37,275 nt of DNA from Propionibacteriaceae bacterium (GTDB lineage Bacteria > Actinomycetota > Actinomycetes > Propionibacteriales > Propionibacteriaceae), in assembly GCA_905372155.1 (NCBI GenBank), contig CAJPNZ010000020.1, positions 1-37,275 of the forward strand, in the 5' to 3' direction. Each line of letters starts with the position of its first letter. Positions within the stretch are counted from its first letter, which is position 1. The notes below the pieces were generated by a model that had not been told where the DNA came from, did not search any database, and worked only from the letters and a program-made list of their open reading frames with translations. The translations under genes were made by a program, and so were the position numbers. This document shows positions 33,906 to 37,275 of this stretch, in pieces.

Positions 33906-35064
33906 CCGCGACCTCCAGTTCCTTCACGGGCTCGACCACCCCGCCCCGCACCCGGAAACGCCGCGCGGACGGGAAGTCGGGGACGTCAGCGCCGACGGCG
34001 GCGGTGATGAGCACCTGTTCGGCGTCGGTGACCACTCCCGCGAGGCGTTCGCGGCGGGTCTCATCAAGCTCCGAGAACACGTCATCGAGCACCAGGACGG
34101 GTTCGATGCCGTCGGCACGCACCAGGGCGAATCCCCCCAGTTTCAGGGCCAACGCCAGCGACCACGACTCACCGTGGGAGGCGTATCCCTTGGCCGGCAG
34201 ATCGCCGATGGACAGGGTGATGTCGTCGCGCTGCGGGCCGACGAGGGTCACCCCTCGCGCAACCTCCTCACGGCGACGCTCAGCCATGGCGTCGAGCAGC
34301 CGCGCCTCGAGGGTCTCGCGAACCGCGTCGACGGGAATGCCCGCCAGGTCAAGGGAGGTCTTGTACTGCGCCGAGATCCGGTTGTTCACCGGCGCTATGG
34401 TCTCGTAGGCCCCGGCGGCGTGCGGGAGGACGTCGGCCAGGGTGTCGAGGCGCGCGTGCAGCAGCTCGGCGCCGATCCGTGCCAGGGCGTCGTTCCAGGC
34501 CTGCAGGGTCGCGTCCTCCTCGGGTGCGGCCTGCCGCAGCGACCTCCCGGACATCGCCTTCAGCAGCGAGTTGCGCTGCCGAAGAATCCTGTCCAGATCC
34601 GCCCGCACCCCTGCCATGCGCGGCCAGCGGGTGGTGACCAGGGTGTCCAGCCAGGCACGCCGGTCCGACGGGTCGCCGCGCACGATGGCCAGGTCCACGG
34701 GCGAGAAGACGACGGTGCGCAGCGCACCGACGAGGTCGCGGGGCCGCGACAGAGGAGCACGGTTCAGGCGGGCGACGTTGCTGCGGCCGTTGGTCACCTC
34801 GAGTTCCAGGGTGATGAGGCGTTCGTCGTCGCGAGAGGCCTGTACCCGGCCACGCAGGATCGCGGACTCGGCGCCGGCGCGGATCAGGGGGGCCGTCGAC
34901 GAGACGCGGTGGGAGGACATCGTCGAGAGGTACTCGACGGCCTCGACCAGGTTCGTCTTACCCTGGCCGTTCGACCCGATGAAGACATTGACGCCGGCGA
35001 CGAGGTCCAGCTCGGCGGCGGCGTAGTTGCGGAAGTCGGTGACCGACAGGTGGGTGACGAACAT
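33898..35064 (-). CDS. recF: DNA replication/repair protein RecF
   Basis: This 388-residue SMC-like ATPase acts in recombinational gap repair. It has Walker A GSNGQGKT (residues 30-37), signature SHGESWSLALALKLG, Walker B VLVLDDVFSELD and the DNA-binding loop TDFRNY near the N-terminus. Length and motifs are normal. Translation of the next gene, dciA, is coupled by overlap. Confidence 0.96.
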   Translation of the reverse strand: MFVTHLSVTDFRNYAAAELDLVAGVNVFIGSNGQGKTNLVEAVEYLSTMSSHRVSSTAPLIRAGAESAILRGRVQASRDDERLITLELEVTNGRSNVARLNRAPLSRPRDLVGALRTVVFSPVDLAIVRGDPSDRRAWLDTLVTTRWPRMAGVRADLDRILRQRNSLLKAMSGRSLRQAAPEEDATLQAWNDALARIGAELLHARLDTLADVLPHAAGAYETIAPVNNRISAQYKTSLDLAGIPVDAVRETLEARLLDAMAERRREEVARGVTLVGPQRDDITLSIGDLPAKGYASHGESWSLALALKLGGFALVRADGIEPVLVLDDVFSELDETRRERLAGVVTDAEQVLITAAVGADVPDFPSARRFRVRGGVVEPVKELEVADD

Positions 35065-35096
35065 CGGGTCCGATCCTATTCCCCGGACATGGAAAC

Positions 35097-35121
35097 GGGA
35101 GGGAACCGGTGGTTCCCTCCC
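35097..35121. terminator. Hairpin between a small membrane protein gene and recF
   Basis: A perfect 11-bp inverted repeat (GGGAGGGAACC, loop GGT) lies between the stop of the small membrane protein (35143) and the recF start (35064). It may terminate or attenuate transcription before recF. No U-tract is seen. Confidence 0.6.
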
Positions 35122-35142
35122 GCCAGGTCTATCGGTGGCTCA

Positions 35143-35358
35143 TCAGGTCTGCTGTGGTTGTTGAGGCTGCTGCTCCTGCTGCTTGCCGTTCTGCATGAAA
35201 CCGACTACCAGGAGGACAAGTCCGACAACACCCAGGACGACGCCGAACCAGGGTTGCGCTCCCTCGACCGCGGACAGCAGCTTGAACTGCAGGCCGAATG
35301 CGGGGAGGACCAGCGAACCGAAGCCGAGGATGGCCAGAAGGCCCCCAATGGAGGTCAT
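35143..35358 (-). CDS. Small two-helix membrane protein of unknown function
   Basis: This 71-residue protein has two hydrophobic helices (residues ~3-24 and ~35-56) and a Gln/Pro-rich C-terminus (KQQEQQPQQPQQ). ATG at 35358 is chosen because AAAGGAAAG lies just before it. It lies between dnaN and recF, where many actinobacteria have a gnd-like gene instead. A perfect 16-bp palindrome 34 bp upstream suggests its own regulated promoter. I recognise no family. Confidence 0.7.
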   Translation of the reverse strand: MTSIGGLLAILGFGSLVLPAFGLQFKLLSAVEGAQPWFGVVLGVVGLVLLVVGFMQNGKQQEQQPQQPQQT

Positions 35359-35391
35359 GGGTCTTTCCTTTCGTGTGACTATCCTCAACTT

Positions 35392-35407
35392 AATACAGAT
35401 CTGTATT
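35392..35407. promoter_or_regulatory. Perfect 16-bp palindrome, candidate operator
   Basis: AATACAGATCTGTATT is fully self-complementary and sits 34 bp upstream of the small membrane protein ATG, where a TetR-type repressor would overlap the promoter. No regulator gene is adjacent. Confidence 0.5.
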
Positions 35408-35459
35408 CAACGCCACCGGGGTTCCACCGGTCGCGTTTTCATCGACCGGATCGGCCCGT

Positions 35460-36620
35460 TCAACTGGGCAGACGCATGAGCATGATGACGTGGCGGTAGT
35501 CGAACAGCTGGTCGCCGTCGATCGTCGCCAGGCCCGTGATGAGGCAGGGCTTGCCGGGCGCGGTGAAGGAGAAGTGAGCGTAGGGCGCGTCGAGGGCGCC
35601 GAGGGCGTCGAGCAGGTAGTGCGGGTTGAAACCCGCTGCCTCAATGGATTTCTCCTCGCCGACCACGTCGATCTGCGCCTCGATGGCCTCGGAGGCGTGG
35701 GCCTGGTCGCCGGTGGCGGCCTCGAGGGCGATGTGATCGTCGTCGATGAGCATGCGCAGCGGGGTGTTGCGTTCCGCGACGAGAGAGACGCGTTTCACGG
35801 CGGCCAGCAGGTCGGCGGTGGGAACCCGCACGGTGACGGTTCCGACGACGTCCATCAGGTGCCGCACCTTCGGGAAGGCCTGGTTCAGCAGGCGGGTGGT
35901 GGCTTCACGGCGGCCCTTCGCGCCCTCACCCGTGAACCCGACCAGTCCCTCACCCTCGGACTCGGTGGTGGACAGCGACACGGTGACGGTCTTGCCGGAG
36001 GTCAGCGACTTGGCCGTGTCCGCCAGCACCCGGCCCGGCACCAGCACCGCGCCCTCGATGTCAGGTGAGGACGGCTGCCAGGTGAGTTCCTTGAGCGCCA
36101 TCCGGTAGCGGTCGGTGGCGAGCAGCGACAACCGGTCACCGTTGATCTCCACCCGCACACCCGTGAAAACGTTGAGCAGTTCGTCGCGGCCTGCCGCGAT
36201 CACGACCTGACTGACGGACTTCTCGAAGACGGAGGCATCGACGAGGCCGGTCCGGGTGGGCATCTCGGGCAGGGTGGGATACTCGTCGACGGGCAGGGTC
36301 TGGAGACTGAACAGTGCGGACCCGCACGTCAGCTCGACCTGGGTGTGATCGGCGACCATTTCGACGGGCTTGTTCGGCAGGGAGCGCGCGATCTCGTTCA
36401 GCAGCCGTCCCGAAACCAGCACCGTTCCCTCGTCGGTAACCTCGGCCGGCATCGTCACCTGCGCGGACGTGGTGGAGTCGAAACTGGAGAGCGTCACCTC
36501 GTCGCCGGAGGCGTTCATCAGCAGACCCGCGAGGATCGGGGCCGTGGGACGATTCGGCAGGCTGCGAGCCACCCAGGCAACGGCGTCGGCCAGTGCGTCG
36601 CGCTCCACTCGAATCTTCAC
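35460..36620 (-). CDS. dnaN: DNA polymerase III beta subunit (sliding clamp)
   Basis: This is the 386-residue clamp with three repeated beta-clamp domains: start MKIRVERDALADAVAWVARS, middle FEKSVSQVVIAAGRDELLNVFTGV, and C-terminal end RHVIMLMRLPS with the conserved clamp terminus. The GTG start at 36620 is preceded by AAGGGG. It is downstream of oriC and dnaA on the same strand, as in most bacteria. Confidence 0.96.
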   Translation of the reverse strand: MKIRVERDALADAVAWVARSLPNRPTAPILAGLLMNASGDEVTLSSFDSTTSAQVTMPAEVTDEGTVLVSGRLLNEIARSLPNKPVEMVADHTQVELTCGSALFSLQTLPVDEYPTLPEMPTRTGLVDASVFEKSVSQVVIAAGRDELLNVFTGVRVEINGDRLSLLATDRYRMALKELTWQPSSPDIEGAVLVPGRVLADTAKSLTSGKTVTVSLSTTESEGEGLVGFTGEGAKGRREATTRLLNQAFPKVRHLMDVVGTVTVRVPTADLLAAVKRVSLVAERNTPLRMLIDDDHIALEAATGDQAHASEAIEAQIDVVGEEKSIEAAGFNPHYLLDALGALDAPYAHFSFTAPGKPCLITGLATIDGDQLFDYRHVIMLMRLPS

Positions 36621-36776
36621 ATCGTCCCCTTAGGTAGTCGTACCAGCAGCCACCACGGCGTGGTATCTCGTCAGCATACCGGTAGCCGGCCTGATCGGAG
36701 TGGGTTTGAGGTCCCCGAGCCCTCGGATTCCGCGTCAACCGTTTGGACGGAGTCTTCCACCTTTCCACCGCCGTGA

Positions 36777-37000
36777 CTTTGAAGAAAATTTCTGTAATTA
36801 CATCTCAGTATTCATAGTAGCGCCTGTGGAACCTGTGGAAAACATGTAAAACCCCTTGTCAAGCTGGATTCAAGGGTGTGCATGAGCTGTGGATGAACCC
36901 AGAACTACACGGGGAGGATTTGTGGATTGCTCGCCGCCGGTTCCGTGTCCACCGCGATGTCCACCGCAGAATCCACAGATCTGTGGACAACTTTCCACAG
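36777..37000. other. Replication origin oriC with DnaA boxes and A/T-rich unwinding element
   Basis: The dnaA-dnaN gap holds a cluster of 9-mers related to TT(A/G)TCCACA. A perfect TTGTCCACA lies on the minus strand at 36990-36982. Near matches are at 36825-36833, 36834-36842, 36888-36896, 36920-36929, 36969-36977 and 36991-36999. An A/T-rich stretch at 36777-36820 (TTTGAAGAAAATTTCTGTAA...) on the dnaN side is a likely unwinding element. The flanking 36621-36776 holds the dnaN leader with no gene. Confidence 0.9.
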
Positions 37001-37031
37001 TGCGGCACTCTCTCCTTGAAGCCGGTTGAGC

Positions 37032-37056
37032 CGGGTCGCGAGCGACGAGCGACCCG
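37032..37056. terminator. Hairpin downstream of dnaA
   Basis: CGGGTCGC pairs with GCGACCCG across a 9-nt loop, 27 bp after the dnaA stop on the minus strand. It could end the dnaA transcript before oriC. Confidence 0.5.
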
Positions 37057-37082
37057 AGTCGAAACCCCCGGCATTCGTGCTC

Positions 37083-37275
37083 TCAGCTCTGTTTGATGCG
37101 GTTGGTGAGCTCGGTCACCTGGTCGAAGAGTTGGCGGTCCTCGCCCATCTTCGTGTCGATCTTCTTCACCGAGTGCATGACGGTGGTGTGGTCGCGGCCC
37201 CCGAAGCGGGATCCGATCTTCGGCAGTGACAGGTCGGTCAGTTCCCGGCACAGGTACATGGCGATCTGGCGGGCC
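37083..37275 (-). CDS. dnaA: Chromosomal replication initiator DnaA, C-terminal part
   Basis: Only the last 63 codons and stop are in the window; the gene continues past the right edge. The visible part is domain IV, the DNA-binding helix-turn-helix. RQIAMYLCRELTDLSLPKIG is followed by SRFGGRDHTTVMHSVKKI, which contains the DnaA signature motif that reads the DnaA box. The protein ends TNRIKQS. Confidence 0.97.
   Translation of the reverse strand, partial: ARQIAMYLCRELTDLSLPKIGSRFGGRDHTTVMHSVKKIDTKMGEDRQLFDQVTELTNRIKQS

Overview
The window is chromosomal DNA from a high-GC Gram-positive bacterium (Actinomycetota), taken from the replication-origin region. From the right edge inward on the minus strand it has the end of dnaA, a DnaA-box-rich oriC, dnaN, a small membrane protein, recF and dciA (DUF721). 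Further left, still on the minus strand, come gyrB, gyrA, a DUF3566 protein and tRNA-Ile(GAT). The order dnaA-dnaN-recF-DUF721-gyrB-gyrA-DUF3566-tRNA-Ile, the actinobacterial DnaA boxes and the DciA tail ending in RGPRDTYG fit Propionibacteriales or a close relative. The species cannot be fixed from the sequence alone.

Left part (1-11.6 kb): the extreme left looks like the leader and promoter of an rRNA operon that runs leftward out of the window. Next, on the plus strand, are a PadR regulator with a His-rich N-terminus and a four-gene Mn/Zn/Fe-type ABC importer (lipoprotein, ATPase, two permeases). A strong bidirectional terminator separates this from a convergent five-gene nickel/peptide-type ABC importer. 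That second operon starts behind a cobalamin riboswitch, so cobalt (or a related corrin-pathway metal) is its most likely cargo. A zinc-ribbon/DUF4190 membrane protein and tRNA-Ile follow.

Middle (16.3-18.5 kb): to the right of gyrB lie a conserved-type membrane protein and a VapBC toxin-antitoxin pair.

Island (18.44-33.41 kb): recF-dciA and gyrB, usually neighbours, are separated here mainly by about 14.9 kb bracketed by imperfect direct repeats of 84-89 bp. Each repeat carries a parS site (canonical on the right, one substitution on the left) and the 3' end of dciA (intact on the right, decayed on the left). Inside is a complete two-peptide class II lanthipeptide (lantibiotic) cluster in the order A1-A2-M1-T-M2-J. 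This is the gene order of the Firmicutes lacticin 3147 system, and the core peptides resemble LtnA1 and LtnA2 strikingly. LanM1 and LanM2 would install the thioether rings, LanT would remove the leaders and export the peptides, and LanJ would reduce dehydroalanine to D-alanine. A divergent ABC-2 transporter pair upstream and a 59-residue two-helix protein downstream are immunity candidates. The adjacent two-component system is damaged: the histidine kinase is frameshifted by a perfect 7-bp tandem duplication, and the response regulator has lost its receiver N-terminus next to a decayed insertion sequence. The modification and export genes are intact, so the cluster looks able to make product but has lost its nearby regulator.
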